From NCBI GenBank assembly GCA_963971285.1, contig OZ020260.1:6234798-6298797 (forward strand): a stretch of 64,000 nt of DNA, given 5' to 3'. A program made the position numbers and the translations under genes. The stretch is from Astropecten irregularis. Its lineage: Eukaryota > Echinodermata > Asteroidea > Paxillosida > Astropectinidae. The notes beneath the pieces were generated by a model. The model saw only the letters and a list, made by a program, of their open reading frames with translations, did no database searches and was not told the DNA's origin. Position 1 is the stretch's first letter; each line of letters opens with the position of its first letter. Below are positions 1 through 10,716 of this stretch, in pieces.

Positions 1-166
1 TGGGAGCTATGGGTGATGTTTGGTATAGCCAAATGTTCAGTATAGCGGTGTTCATTATAGTGGCATTCCACTGTAGCGATACATATTTGTGTAATCACCA
101 CCCTGTACATGTACGTTAATGCACTGCATACATGTAATATACTGTAGATATGATGTTAACACTGAC

Positions 167-3100
167 CTGGCCTTTGATGCTGCGCATGCTCCGTGCAATT
201 TCAGCCTTTGAGATGGCATCAGCTGGAGTTGCAGATGTCTTGGCAGAAGTAGCTCCATCCTTGGCCTGTTTAGCGGCTTCTTGTCCGCTAGCAGCAGGAG
301 CTGCAGGTTTCCCCTCTGCCGTACCGGCTGCCATCCCCTTGTCTTCACTTTTCTTTTCCTCCAGGCTGTTCTTCTTCAACGGTGGCAGCTGAGGAATTTG
401 CATCAGCATCTGGGCCAGATCTTTGGTAATGTTCTGTGCCGTTTTCAAGATTTTTTTGCTCTTGTTCTGGAGACCGACTGCCTGTCGTTTGGATTGGTTC
501 ACATTGCGCTGCACGGCGAGTGGGCGACCGGCGGCAGCTGGCAGCTGCATCAGAGGTGGTGGAGTACTCTTGGGAAGGGGTGCACTGAAATGCCTGGGGA
601 TTGGGGGTGATGCGAAGCGTGGACCAATAGCATCCTCTGCTTGTCTTTGAAGAGGAAAGAGGTCTTCCTGGTGAAAGAGAGGAGGAGAGTTCAAAGGCTC
701 GGATCTTAGGTAAGGGCTGATGCTTCTAGGAATCTCTAGCATCCCTGGGAGAGGTGGAGTAGGTAAGATACCCTGCTCAAATGACCGTCCTCTGAACCTC
801 TCCTCTTCTTCTCGGTGCCGATACTCGGGCTCTCGCTCTCTATCATCCCAGCTTCGCTCATCTCTAGGCCTATCGTCTGGGTAGTCCCCATGTTCGTCTC
901 TCCGACTGCGTCCCCTGTATTCATCATTGGATTCTGACCTTCTGCGGTCTCTCCGATCACCTTCCGACGGACCCTGGCTCCTTCTTCTGATATCATGGCT
1001 CTCCTCTCTCCCCCAGGACCTGTCTCTCTGATCATCAGCACGTGCCTCGTGATAGTCATCACCCCTCTTCCGCTTCCTGTCCCCAGACCTCCTTGATTTG
1101 TCTCTCTGCAGCTTCTGATTGCTCTTCCTTCTTGCTCTCTGGCGGGTTCTTCTGTTGACGTCAGCAGACTCCCCTCCATCCCGAAAACGATCTTGGCCAT
1201 CGTCCTCTCTAACACCATGCTCAAACTCTCTGCTGTACTCATATCCCTCATTGTGATCTAACATCCGTTCAGGTGAATACCTACGTCTGTCACCATCATC
1301 TCTGTTGCTTCCTCTGAAGTCATCACGCCCTGGGGAGTAAGGCTCCCTGACATGCTGTCTTTCAGTCTGATAAAAGCCGTCATCATCCTTCTGGTATCCA
1401 TCTTCAAAGGTGTCTTGGGCAAAGACGGGGTCATATGCATCCCTTCTGCTTTCATTCTCATCTGATCTCCATCTTCCGGGGCTGTCTTCCCTTCTCCCTA
1501 AGGAACTACTCCGCCTCTGCCTTCCGCCATAATTGTCCGGTTCTCCCTGGTTGCTCCATTCATCCCGGTATTCATCCCTTCGTTGGGAATCATCCCTTCC
1601 CGCATTGTTGTCAGGCCATCCCTGATTCTCAGACCAGCTGCTGGTGCTGCGGTTTCTTGGCTGGGATCCTGGGGAGAAGTTGCTCCCATCCCTCTGCGAT
1701 GCATCGCGTGTCTGGTCTCGACCTCGACCTCGATTGCGATTCCTTCTTCCAGCTCTCCTTCCTCTGCCCGCTCCAACTGCTGGCTTAGCGGTCTGGTTAC
1801 CGACTTTTCCCTGGTTCCAGTTCTTACTGCTGGCTTGATTCCCACCACCTCTTGCCTGGTTACCGACTTTTCCCTGGTTCCAGTTCTTACTGCTGGCTTG
1901 ATTCCCACCACCTCTTGCCCGGTTCCCTTGATTACTCTGGTTCCCACTCCCACCAGGCATGTGATGACTTGCTGCCTGCAGGCTACCTTTCAATACCTGC
2001 TTCTGCTGGGCTTGGGGACGGTTTTGACTATTTTGTCCCTTCTTACCTCTACCAGACAAACCTCGCATGCTTTGGCTTCCACCTCTGGACTGATTGGTTG
2101 GAGGCATTCCTCCACCCAAGGAAGACCCAACAAATCCTGGGTTTCTTGGAGCAAAGACCTGAACAGAGAAAAAAAAATGTAAATGTTTTGAAAACTGCCA
2201 TTAACAGCATAATGACTTGTGACTTTGTTTCACAGGTGGGTTTTCCAAAAGACTACTAAGCTCTAGTGATACCCTGATGTCCAACTTAATACATGTACAA
2301 CTTAAAGGTACATGTACATGTAATATCATAGTCATACTTTGGTTTTTGTCAAAGAAATACAGATTCATGGGCAAAAATATCAAGACAAACAGTGTACACT
2401 GTATACAGTAACAGTCATCTGTGAAAATTTCAGTCCCATACGGTGCCAACTTTTTGAGAACACAGTGAAAAACAGCCGTATTTTCTCTTTTATTTTTGAT
2501 CTTAAAAGATCAAAAAGATTTCCGGTTGTTGTTTTACTAATTTTCATAAATGCACCAATTCAGTCGGGCAAATTTTAACGGTATGTTTCTACCACCACCA
2601 AGTTCATACCCTGTAAGTTATATGTAAATCTGTGAACATTTCTGTTTTGGTTTCTTAATACCAAAGTATGATACTATACCTTTAAACGCAAAACAAGTAA
2701 CTGGAATAAGAACTGACAGATCAATTAACCCCTTTCGCACGGGAAGCATCTATTTTTTTTACTCATGAGGTGAAAATATTCATGATTGCTTTGTTACATG
2801 TGTATTTCCAAGAATAACATCCCCCCGTGGCAAAATTTACTCATTGTGGTACATTTAACCTTCAGATTTGCATTTGAATATATCAGCATTTTCGAGCAGA
2901 CTGCAATCTGTGAGTTTGAAACACAGCTGCTTTCTTTTTGGACTATTGTGCGCTGGTATTCAACCAGTGTGTGCCCTTATTGTTGATACCGAGCTCATAA
3001 AGCATGGCCAGATGACCTCTATTTGACCTAACCTGGGCGGAAGGGGTAAACTAATGTCACTCAATGGTCGATCTTTCAACAGAATTAAACCGGCCTACGT

Positions 3101-4041
3101 ATTATTATTATTGATAATTGAACAAAGAAAAACTGACTGGAGCGGGATTCGAATCAGCGCCCTCCTGAATACCGTACAGGCGCTAAACCAACCCGAGCCA
3201 TTCAGCCCTTTGTGGGTGGTGACCCCAATAGTCAATTATCTTTGTTTGTTTGGCAGTCAGAAGCCATGAAATTCGAAACCATACACGCACTACCATGACC
3301 CAAGGATCGTTTCAATGATAGTCGCAGCAATGCTGCAACCTGGGAACCGTTCCCACTTACATGTAGAAGTGAAATGATCAATAAAATCAACCCACTCTCA
3401 CACAGGCATGGCAGGGTGATGTAAAGGTTTACAATGCAACCAGATTACTGATGCAATCCATCCTTTAAAAACCCCCAACTGGCCAAAGGGAACACGAAGA
3501 TGTTTGCACAAACCTCTTCATCATTTGTCATCCTCATTCTCTTGGACCCATGAGCAGGTTCCCACTTGGAAGCACCCTTGCGAGGTTGCGAGTAGGGCTG
3601 CTTATTAGACTCTTGGAGCTGCATCAAGAGGTTGACTCGATGCATCTCCAACTCCTCCACTTTCTTCTCGATTGCAGACATCTCAGCCATGGCCCCCATG
3701 GTAGTACTGGAGCGCCCTTCCTGCCTAGGCGTAGTGGCCAGCCCCCGGACCGGTTGGCCGGGTGCTGCCATTGCAGAACCAAACGTGCTTTGCCAGGATG
3801 ACAACAGCTGTGAGACATCCTGGACAAAGCTCGCAGGAGGAGCCATCAGAGGTACAGGGACCGGGCCTGGAGGCCTGCTCGCCTCAAGGCCTTGGTCCTC
3901 CAGAGCCTGCAGAATCCCAAGAGCTTGGTCGGGGGAGAGTCCCAACGTTTCCACATTTTCGGAAAGAAGGTGGTTGCGGAGCTGGGCGGCTTCTTGGGCA
4001 CTGAGACTTCCTAGCATCAGTTTAATGTCATTCGGTCCCAT
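167..4041 (-). CDS. Arg/Ser/Gly-rich nuclear-type protein, unrecognised (3' end outside window)
   Basis: Two coding exons are visible: 4041-3514 (176 residues) and 2158-167 (664 residues). They join in phase 0 through a donor GAG|GTTTGT and an acceptor with a long pyrimidine tract ending CTGTTCAG; a donor CCAG|GTCAGT at 166 shows that the gene continues off the left edge. The start is the ATG at 4041, after a short leader. Residues 1-60 are Leu/Ala/Glu-rich and probably helical; residues about 121-148 (IEKKVEELEMHR...) look like a short coiled coil. Exon 2 starts Gly/Asn/Gln-rich with an exact tandem 21-residue repeat, then RGRGRD, then about 300 residues dense in RS, RD, DR and RE dipeptides, then a Pro-rich stretch (ILPTPPLPGM) and an Ala/Lys-rich end. 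This composition is typical of nuclear RNA-binding or splicing-associated proteins, but no RRM or zinc finger lies in the visible part. I infer an mRNA-processing role only from composition. The 1.35-kb intron holds a TTAA MITE and a SINE. Confidence 0.8.
1795..1920 (-). repeat. 63-bp in-frame tandem duplication in the RS-rich gene
   Basis: Two adjacent, virtually identical 63-bp copies (period 63, starting near 1795 and 1858) encode a 21-residue unit beginning GNQARGGGNQ twice in a row. The length is a multiple of three, so the frame is kept. The near identity points to a recent duplication or ongoing homogenisation. Confidence 0.85.
2302..2686 (+). mobile_element. TTAA-target MITE, family A (copy in intron of RS-rich gene)
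   Basis: Left end TTAAAGGTA with TATCATA.TACTTTGG following; right end CCAAAGTATGATACTATACCTTTAA. The ends are inverted repeats flanked by TTAA. The centre carries the palindrome TTGATCTTAAAAGATCAA. No coding sequence. TTAA target duplication is known for piggyBac and Kolobok superfamilies; which of the two applies is inference. Confidence 0.85.
3108..3290 (-). mobile_element. tRNA-derived SINE, family 2
   Basis: On the minus strand the copy reads from GAAGCCATG through an A-box-like tRNA 5' half (GGCTCGGGTTGGTTTAGCGCC), the anticodon-region CTGTACGGTATTCAGGAGG and a B box (GATTCGAATCC), then GTCAGTTTTTCTTTGTTC. The same order recurs at 34.7 and 52.2 kb. It lies in the intron of the RS-rich gene in the sense direction. 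Diverged tRNA halves and a non-tRNA tail exclude a functional tRNA gene. Confidence 0.8.
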
Positions 4042-4083
4042 GGCTCTAAGATGATGTCAGACCTTTTTCGCTTCTTGCCAAGA

Positions 4084-4133
4084 ACAAAGCTTCTCCGAGA
4101 AATCAGCAACAAAGCTTCTCCGAGAAATCAGCA
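4084..4133. repeat. 25-bp tandem duplication upstream of RS-rich gene start
   Basis: AACAAAGCTTCTCCGAGAAA occurs twice with a 25-bp period, 43 to 92 bases upstream of the ATG at 4041, so it probably lies in the 5' untranslated region or promoter of the minus-strand gene. Confidence 0.7.
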
Positions 4134-4332
4134 CTTTTGTATCTAGTGTAAAAACAAAAACGAACAAAAGCAGAGATAAATATCAGCAATTACAAGCTAC
4201 TAGCTTCACTGGTCCAATACAAAGCATGAAGGTTCGCAGTCACACAGCCTGAAAGCAAGACACCCACTTCGGCTGAAGCATTCTCCATAATCCAAAAAAG
4301 TATTCATCAGGATGATGCAAATTAGGCTTGCC

Positions 4333-4738
4333 CTTAAAGGTACATGTACATGTATAATACACATGATACATGTGCATGATTGGCAAAGTCACAGAACAGC
4401 ACTTGCACTTTATCTAATCCAGCATGTACATGATATAATAAACCAATGAATATTTGAGCTCAATCGGACATCCGAGTCACGAAAAAATTGCGAAAACCCA
4501 ACTCAATTTTCCTTATAAAACATAAAGAATGGTTTTATCGATCTAATTACCCTGAGATCAAAACTGTTTTCGGTCTTTGTTTGACTAATTTCTGGATAAA
4601 TACACCATTTAAGGCAGAAATTTTTTAACGGTATGTTTCTACCAGCATCAATCTTCACAATCTAAAAGTTATACGTAAGTCTGTGAACATTTCTGTTTGG
4701 GTACATGTATATTACCAATCCTGTAAGTTACCTTTAAC
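4333..4738 (+). mobile_element. TTAA-target MITE, family B
   Basis: Starts TTAAAGGTACATG and ends AAGTTACCTTTAA, with TTAA at both outer ends. Internal landmarks shared with copies at 26.4 and 48.5 kb: GTCACAGAACAGCACT, CAGCATGTACATG, GAGCTCAATCGGACATC and GAAAACCCAACTCAATTTT. The right third is homologous to family A (ACTAATTTCTGGATAAATAC), so A and B are chimeric relatives. Non-coding. Confidence 0.8.
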
Positions 4739-4741
4739 ATG

Positions 4742-5092
4742 TTTAAAGGTAGTATCATACTTTGGTTTTTATCAAAGAAATACAAATTCATGGGCACAAA
4801 TATCAAGACAGATACAGAAATAGTCATCTGGGAAAATTAAGTCCCATACGGTGCCCACTTTTTGAGAAAACAGTGAAAAACAGCCACAGTATTTCTTAAT
4901 AGTCTTTTCTTTTATTTTTGATCTTTTAAAAGATCAAAAAGATTTTCGGTCGTTGTTTTACTAATTTCTGGATAAATACACCATTTCAGGCGGAAACATT
5001 TTAATAGTATATTTCTACCACCATCATCTTCATACGTAAATATGTGAACATATCTGTTTGGGTATATTACCAATCCTGTACTTTACCTTTAA
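4742..5092 (+). mobile_element. TTAA-target MITE, family A, abutting the B copy
   Basis: Starts TTTAAAGGTAGTATCATACT directly after the preceding B copy and ends CTTTACCTTTAA. It contains ATTCATGGGCACAAATATC and the central TTGATCTTTTAAAAGATCAA palindrome of family A. Its right end resembles the B family, so it may be a recombinant. Confidence 0.8.
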
Positions 5093-5262
5093 CCAACATA
5101 GATGAGCACTGCATACTCAGTGTTTTTTTAGGTACACAGGAAAAATCATGCGCTGGCTCAGGTGGGATTAAAACCCAAGACCTCCAGCTTACTAGTACAG
5201 ATGCTATACCACTAAACCACCAAGGTAGCTGAGGTCAGCAGGGCAAGTCAAATCCAATAACC
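5093..5262 (-). mobile_element. tRNA-derived SINE, family 1 (diverged)
   Basis: Minus-strand order: CTTGGTGGTTTAGTGGTAT (A-box-like), GGTTTTAATCCCACCTGAGC (decayed B box), then the tail with ACTGAGTATGCAGTGCTCAT. It is nearly the reverse complement of the better preserved copy at 5341-5550, so the two form an inverted pair about 80 bp apart. Confidence 0.7.
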
Positions 5263-5340
5263 AATAATATGATTTTTCATCAGGGACTCAGGGAGATAGA
5301 ACTATGCAATTTAGCCTTGCAATAACAAAGATTAATTACA

Positions 5341-5550
5341 GTACTTGCCGCGATATTGGATTTGACTTACCCTGCTGACCCCAGTTAGCTTGGTGGCCTA
5401 GTGGTATAGCATCTGCACAAGTATCAGCAGGGGGTCGTGGGTTCGAATCCCACCTAAGCCAATACACTGGGGGTTTTTTCCATGTGCACCCACAAAGCAC
5501 AGAGTATGCAGTGCTCATCAACGTTGGTGAAGGGCAAGCCTAATTTGCCA
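5341..5550 (+). mobile_element. tRNA-derived SINE, family 1
   Basis: The order is ACTTGCCGCGATATTGGATT, GACCCCAGTTAGCTTGG, an A-box-like TGGCCTAGTGGTATAGCA, a clear B box GGTTCGAATCCCACC, then a tail with GAGTATGCAGTGCTCATC and GGGCAAGCCTAATTTGC. The same modules in the same order recur at 36.6 kb. The sequence between the boxes does not fold as a proper tRNA gene. Confidence 0.8.
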
Positions 5551-5627
5551 GATTTTGACTCCCTGACAAAAATGATTTATAACAAAAAGTGTCCAGGATT
5601 TTGCAGTCTATATAAAACTGTAACTTG

Positions 5628-5810
5628 TTAAAGGTACAGTACAATACCTTTTCCTTTTTGTATCATACTTTGGTTTTTGTCAAAGAAATGCAGATTCATG
5701 AGCAAAAATATGAAGAAAGATATCATATGGTGCCCACTTCTGGTGAAAACAGTGAACAATGCCCACGGTATTCTTTTAAATCTTTTCACAGTTGTTTTTG
5801 ATCGTTTAAA
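5628..5810 (+). mobile_element. TTAA MITE family A, truncated copy
   Basis: Left half only: GTTAAAGGTACAGT, TATCATACTTTGGTTTTTGTC and TGCAGATTCATGAGCAAAAA are present; it stops at the central TTTTGATCGTTTAAAGG, where the next, inverted copy starts. Confidence 0.7.
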
Positions 5811-6178
5811 GGTAGTAATGTATCATACATGTACTTTGGTAGCATACCCAAACAGAAATCTTCACAGATTTACCTACATTATAACTTAGTATAAAGCGGA
5901 TGGTGATGGCAGAAACATACTGTTAAAATCTTTCTGCATGAAATGCTGTATTTATCCAGAAAAGAGTAAAACCAATGACCAAAATTATTTTTGATCTTTT
6001 AAAGATCAAAAATAAAAGATAATAAACTTAAGAAATACTGTCAATGTTTTCTCAAAAAGTGGGCACTGTATGGGACTGCAATTTTCACAGATGACTGTTG
6101 CTGTATCTTCCTTGATATTTTTGCCCATGAATCTGCATTTCCTTGAAAAAAAAACAAAGTATGATATTACCTTTAAAT
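5806..6178 (-). mobile_element. TTAA MITE family A, inverted copy
   Basis: Begins with the right-end sequence TTTAAAGGTAGTAATGTATC and ends with the left end AAACAAAGTATGATATTACC then TTTAAA, so the copy lies on the minus strand. The central palindrome TTTTGATCTTTTAAAGATC is intact. Confidence 0.8.
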
Positions 6179-6533
6179 TAAAGGTAATATCATACGTTTT
6201 GTTTTGTTAAAGAAATACAGATTCATGGGCAAAAATATCAAGGAATATAAATACAATAACAGCCATCTGTGAAAATTCCAGTCCCATGGTGGTAACCTTT
6301 TTAGAAAACAGTGAAAAATTTCCACAGTATGTTAAAAATATTTTCAGTTCTTTTTTTATCTTTAAAGATCAAAATTTTTTTGGTAATTGGTTTTACTCTT
6401 TTCTGCATAAATACAATATTTCAGGCAGAAATATTTTAACAGCATGTTTCTACCCTGTAAGTTATAGGTACATCTGTGAATATTTCTGTTTCGGTATGTT
6501 GCCCACAGAGTATGATAGTACTGTACCTTTAAA
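6179..6533 (+). mobile_element. TTAA MITE family A
   Basis: Starts at the boundary of the inverted copy with TTAAAGGTAATATCATACG and ends TATGATAGTACTGTACC then TTTAA. Together with the preceding copy it forms a head-to-head inverted pair. Confidence 0.8.
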
Positions 6534-6705
6534 GATCAAAATTGTTTTTTTGATCATTGGTTTTACTCTCTTCTTGATAAATACAGCATTTCAGGCAGAA
6601 AAACTTCAACGATGTGTTTCTACCATCACCATCTTTATGCCCTGTAAGTTATAGGTAAATCTGTGAAGATGTGTGTTTCGGTATGCTACCAAAGTATTAT
6701 AGTAC
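6534..6705 (+). mobile_element. TTAA MITE family A, right-half fragment
   Basis: Contains only the right half: TTGATCATTGGTTTTACTC, AGCATTTCAGGCAGAAAAAC, TCTGTGAAGATG and GTATGCTACCAAAGTATTA. It directly follows the copy ending at 6533, ending the 4.3-6.7 kb MITE cluster. Confidence 0.7.
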
Positions 6706-7179
6706 CTAATAGTAATAAGAACCAACATGATTGAGAAAAATGAGCTCTGAATCTGAATGAGATGGTATTAGAAAACAAAATTGTGAGTGGCATGTCATCA
6801 TTTTGAGAATTCCAAAGGTCTATTTTTAGAACTTGTTTTTTGTATCATTATAACCTCCCATGATCAAATCATTCTAATTAAAATTCAACAAAAAACAAAA
6901 TAGACGAAAAAATCATTGAAATTAACTTCCAAACACAAATTAGATCACGCAGTAATAGACACAATAAACAGAGCCAAAATACTAAAAAAAAAATTCAAAT
7001 TAAATTCATTTTTTGACATGTTGTGAGTGACATATACAACTTCATTTTATTTTTTATAAACCTCAAATTATGGGCGGGTGGGTACTTGCTCACTTTATTT
7101 TAATTCTCATTTCTGTATTTTCTTTATTTCTCACCAGAATATTGGAATAAATTTTGAATTTCATTACACTTGACGTTCA
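6706..7179. other. AT-rich intergenic stretch without recognised feature
   Basis: No coding potential, repeat boundary or RNA gene could be supported here. The sequence is A/T-rich with several poly-A tracts. Confidence 0.5.
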
Positions 7180-7434
7180 CGCATCTCATACAACACTACA
7201 AGAGCAGTGTTGGCCAGCATGTACATGTACATGTAGCTGGACTAATTGTGTCACATAAACATGTGATATCCCAACATGTCAACAGATCGATGTTTGCCAA
7301 CGTGTGGTCGGACATGTTAGAGCATGTACACATGTGATGCCACATTCTCACAACACAACAGATACCTGCTATCAGTGTTTGGCAACATGCAGCAGGACAT
7401 GTTTATGTACACATGTGATGTCACATTCTCACAA
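7180..7434. repeat. Degenerate ACATGTGATGTCACA-type repeat array, left part
   Basis: Irregular repeats (about 80-160 bp) of a unit containing ACATGTGATGTCACATTC, CAACA, and TTTGCCAACATG...GGACATGTT. The array resumes at 8762 after an inserted element. The 81-bp unit at 7350-7430 is almost identical to the one at 8762-8842 across the insertion, while neighbouring units are much more diverged. Confidence 0.75.
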
Positions 7435-8761
7435 CACCGCTGTTTCCGTGGCGAAATCTAGTTAGCTGGCTGTGCGTGGGCGTTACAGTGGGCGTTCATT
7501 GGTGAAGCGCGCCCTCTTGTGGTTATCTTTGTCCACTGCTTAATTAGCATGATTTATTTACGCCTTTTTATGTAAATTCCTAATGAATATTGAGCATTTT
7601 CTTGTAAATGATGTAAAATAAGGTCAACTCTTCCCCTGTTGAACTTAAAATGGGGCGGCCCAGTGTCGAGGGTTTGGTGTAATTCGAGTTTCAAAACCGC
7701 CGTAAATTTTGGTCTTTACACCGAAGTCCCACAGACTGGCCACTTTGCTTGCCTTCCATAATGTCTCTGGAAGTTTTCCTGGAGAATTGTTAGTATTCAA
7801 CATGAAGATCTATTCGTTGTCGAGTCATTTGTAACGGAAATGGAGTGCAGAACCCATACACTTTTGCGTTAGTAAACATTCAATGTTGGTGCGAAACCGT
7901 GCAATATGAACATGCCACATACCATCATGCATCACTTTCTCTCTTATTTTGAGGGTTTCCCGCGGCCCTGGGCCTTTATTTATTTATTTATTTATTTATT
8001 TTTTTTTTTGTATCAGCATTTCAGATGTAAAAAAAAAAAAACACAGACAAACGAACTACATGTACTGTGTAATTAATTTATTTGTATAATATACATGTAT
8101 GGAAATTCCTGGAGATTATTCCACGCTGGTTAGCTGGTACCCGCCCAGCTTCTATAACGACTCTTCCCTCCTGTATACGCACTAGGCCTATACTGTACTG
8201 TACAGTGCATGTTTAACTGTACAGTACAGTGTGCATGTTGCCTATGGGTGCGTGCACGTTGCACGGGTGAAAAGCACCCCACGAGCCCCGTTGTATGTCG
8301 CATTCTATTCTAATTTCCTACCGGGTGTGGGGGTTATATACTTTAAAAAGGCCTTACTTTAGTAAAGTAAGAACTGGTTTTAATGGCTATTCCAATCCCC
8401 TGATTAGGAAAACTTCCTTTCTTTGAGAAAACATGACTTAAAAACGTACTTTTTCTGGAATCCGTCGTCTTTCTTGAGAAAAGAGCGCTGCTTGTATTTT
8501 TGTATTTCGCGCTACCCGAACCTCCAGAAATTTCTTTCTCGGCGATTTGCCAGCTGAAATATACATATGCAACAGTTCCATCACATTTTTACCCGCCCAT
8601 AAAGTCTATATTACGAAATTTTGGAGGAGTTTATGACACGTTTTGAGAGCTGGCGTTATGAGGTCACACCTCATGAATATGCATTTTTAGTGACCCACCA
8701 TGAAAAAGTGGCGCATGCGCGAAAACTAGATTTCGCCTATGGAGCCCTTGAAACAGCGGTG
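7435..8761. mobile_element. 1.3-kb non-autonomous DNA transposon with CACCGCTGTTTC ends
   Basis: Left end CACCGCTGTTTCCGTGGCGA, right end (reverse complement) CACCGCTGTTTCAAGGGCTC; the motif GGCGAAATCTAGTT follows on both sides, offset by about ten bases. ACAA stands on both sides (7431-7434 and 8762-8765), and removing the element with one ACAA restores the array unit exactly. A 4-bp target duplication with 5'-CAC ends is what is known for Chapaev-type elements of the CMC superfamily; that assignment is inference. Inside are TTTATTTATT and TGTACTGTACAGTGCATG simple/palindromic stretches but no transposase reading frame. Confidence 0.75.
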
Positions 8762-9400
8762 ACAACACAACAGATACCTGCTATCAGTGTTTGGCAACAT
8801 GCAGCAGGACATGTTTATGTACACATGTGATGTCACATACTCACAACACACCAGATACTTGCTATGCATGCATGTACATGTACAGTGTTTTCCACAATGT
8901 AGCCGGGCATGTTACATGTAGAGCATGCATGAGCATTACCGGTATGTACACATGTGATGTCACATTCCCACAACAGTGTCTGCCAACAATCATGTACATG
9001 TACATGTAGCTAGACATGTTTGTACACATGTGATGTTACAGTTATACTTTCCATTGCAGTGTTAGCCAGCATGTTGCTGCATTTCATTTGGCAACTTAAC
9101 ACGTGATAACACAACATGATACGGTGCTAGCCAGCACACATGTACTGTGGCTGGATTTGTTATTAAAAAAAAGCATACACATACACATGTGATGTCATGT
9201 CATACAACATGTGACTTGCTGTGGTTATCAATTTCAGCCACCATGTAGCTGGACTTGTTGTAACATTTACACATTATGTGATGTCACAACACACTGTGAT
9301 GTGAAACATTTGCTACTGCAGTGTTTGCCAGCATGTACTGTTGCAGGACTTGTGATCTGGCAAGTTAGATGCTTACTATCTTCACAGTTTTCCAGTACGT
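8762..9400. repeat. Degenerate ACATGTGATGTCACA-type repeat array, right part
   Basis: Continuation of the array at 7180-7434. Diverged units share ACACATGTGATGTCACAT, TTGCCAGCATGTA and a GCTGGACTTGTT-like segment. Short reading frames in it come from the repeat and have no coding support. Confidence 0.7.
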
Positions 9401-9465
9401 ACGTTGGCCAACTTGTTCTGAAATGCAAATTGCTCGCCCTCCATCGACGGTGCAAATCACCACAG

Positions 9466-9650
9466 AATACTGGGTGCTTTTGAGTTCACATGCAAAAAAT
9501 AAAACCATGACCTCCCGCTTACAAGTGTAGATGTCATACCACTAGACCACCAAGCTACTGTACATGTACATGTAGCTGGAGTCATCTGGGTACTTTAAGT
9601 TGAATCCAATATCGCAGCTGGCACTGCACTGCAATTAATCACTGTTTTCA
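9466..9650 (-). mobile_element. tRNA-derived SINE, family 1 (decayed)
   Basis: Minus-strand modules: GCCAGCTGCGATATTGGATT, AGCTTGGTGGTCTAGTGGTA (A-box-like), CATCTACACTTGTAAGCGGG and a decayed B-box GGTCATGGTTTTATTTT. The order matches the copies at 5341 and 36628. Confidence 0.7.
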
Positions 9651-10189
9651 GTGCGTTTTTGGAAATAACAATGATTGTTCTGAAATGTAGTCACAACATG
9701 TCAGATGTGTACAATGTATATGCTATCACAGCCTTAGTCACAATGTCGCTGGACGTGCTCCGACATGTACACGACGATACGTGAACTTGCTTTCACACGG
9801 ATGAAAGCCAGTCCAACGACAGGTTGTGGATTGCCAGCGGATGCCTGGTAGCCTACAGTAGTTCATTTCAAGTGTGACTGTGATTAAATGCAGTTTACCA
9901 GTTGAGACAGTCATTGCAAACTTGTGCAAGCATGGATAAACTCCCACAGGACCTACCAGTACATGTACATGTAGTGATTGCAAAGGAGATCCACTGAATG
10001 CACTTGACATTGCATGAATCTTGCTGCCAATAGCAAGGGCACACAAATTTACTTTGACAATGCATTTTTTATGAGACTGACTATAAGTAGTCAAAAACTT
10101 TCTGAAACAATCTCAACTTCCTAGGAAGTATACATACAGCCCGGCTGCTATATGTAGCGCACAGGGGCTAATAAGCACAAACAGTCATC

Positions 10190-10400
10190 TCAAACCAAAG
10201 AGGTAACCATTCTCCTGGGTGAAGAGAAGCAATATGTGACAAAGCGTCTTGCCCAAGGATGCAAGCACCACAAACCCATGGCTGGATTCAAACCCACAAT
10301 CTGTAGATCGACAGCAAGCACGTATCGCGTGATGCGGTGATGATATAGTGTGCGACTACGCAACAGCCAACGGTTGGCTGTACGACATCTTCGGCGACCA
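10190..10400 (-). mobile_element. Probable tRNA-related SINE, family 3
   Basis: Minus strand carries TGTCGATCTACAGATTGTGG, then GGTTTGAATCCAGCC (B-box-like) and CATCCTTGGGCAAGACGC with a TTCTCTTCACCCAGGAGAAT tail. The B box plus a conserved-looking tail suggests a SINE; only this copy is in the window, so the call is tentative. Confidence 0.4.
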
Positions 10401-10534
10401 TGCACTTCTATGCATTATTCATGTGGTTGTGCGATGGTAACGCGGTTGAAAACTTGATGCGGGATCACTGAGGTGCATCAAGATCGCAACTTGTCGCTGG
10501 CGGTGTTGCGCACAGCACACCAAAGATTATCATT

Positions 10535-10716
10535 ATGACGACGTCTGCCGAATACACCAATCCATTTAGCCCCGCCCCATTTTCATTAACCAATCAAAGC
10601 GCAGTTGGTTGGCCGTTGCTATGGGGGGCGTGGCCTCCTGGGCCGGTGTATTTAGTCGCAAAGGAGACCTCCCGGATTTTTGCATCGGAGGTTGGAATGT
10701 CTGTACATGTATACTC
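10535..10716 (+). promoter_or_regulatory. GC-richer promoter-like segment
   Basis: In an AT-rich desert this stretch holds a GACGTC half-CRE, CCCCGCCCC, an inverted-CCAAT context AACCAATCAAAGCGC, GTTGCTATGG (an RFX X-box-like half), GGGGGCGTGGC, and then a possible donor ACTCG|GTGAGT at 10716. These features could mark a promoter with a 5' exon for an unannotated transcript. No downstream coding exon was identified, so this is a weak inference. Confidence 0.25.

Noticed and set aside
1583-2182. 199-codon plus-strand frame opposite the RS-rich gene
   Set aside because: Composition is that of the complementary strand of an RS/RG-rich frame; the minus-strand frame has a good splice acceptor and donor.
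5380-5460. Functional tRNA gene on the plus strand
   Set aside because: Good B box, but the sequence between the boxes is too long and the module is repeated at 36.6 kb with the same tail; SINE family 1.
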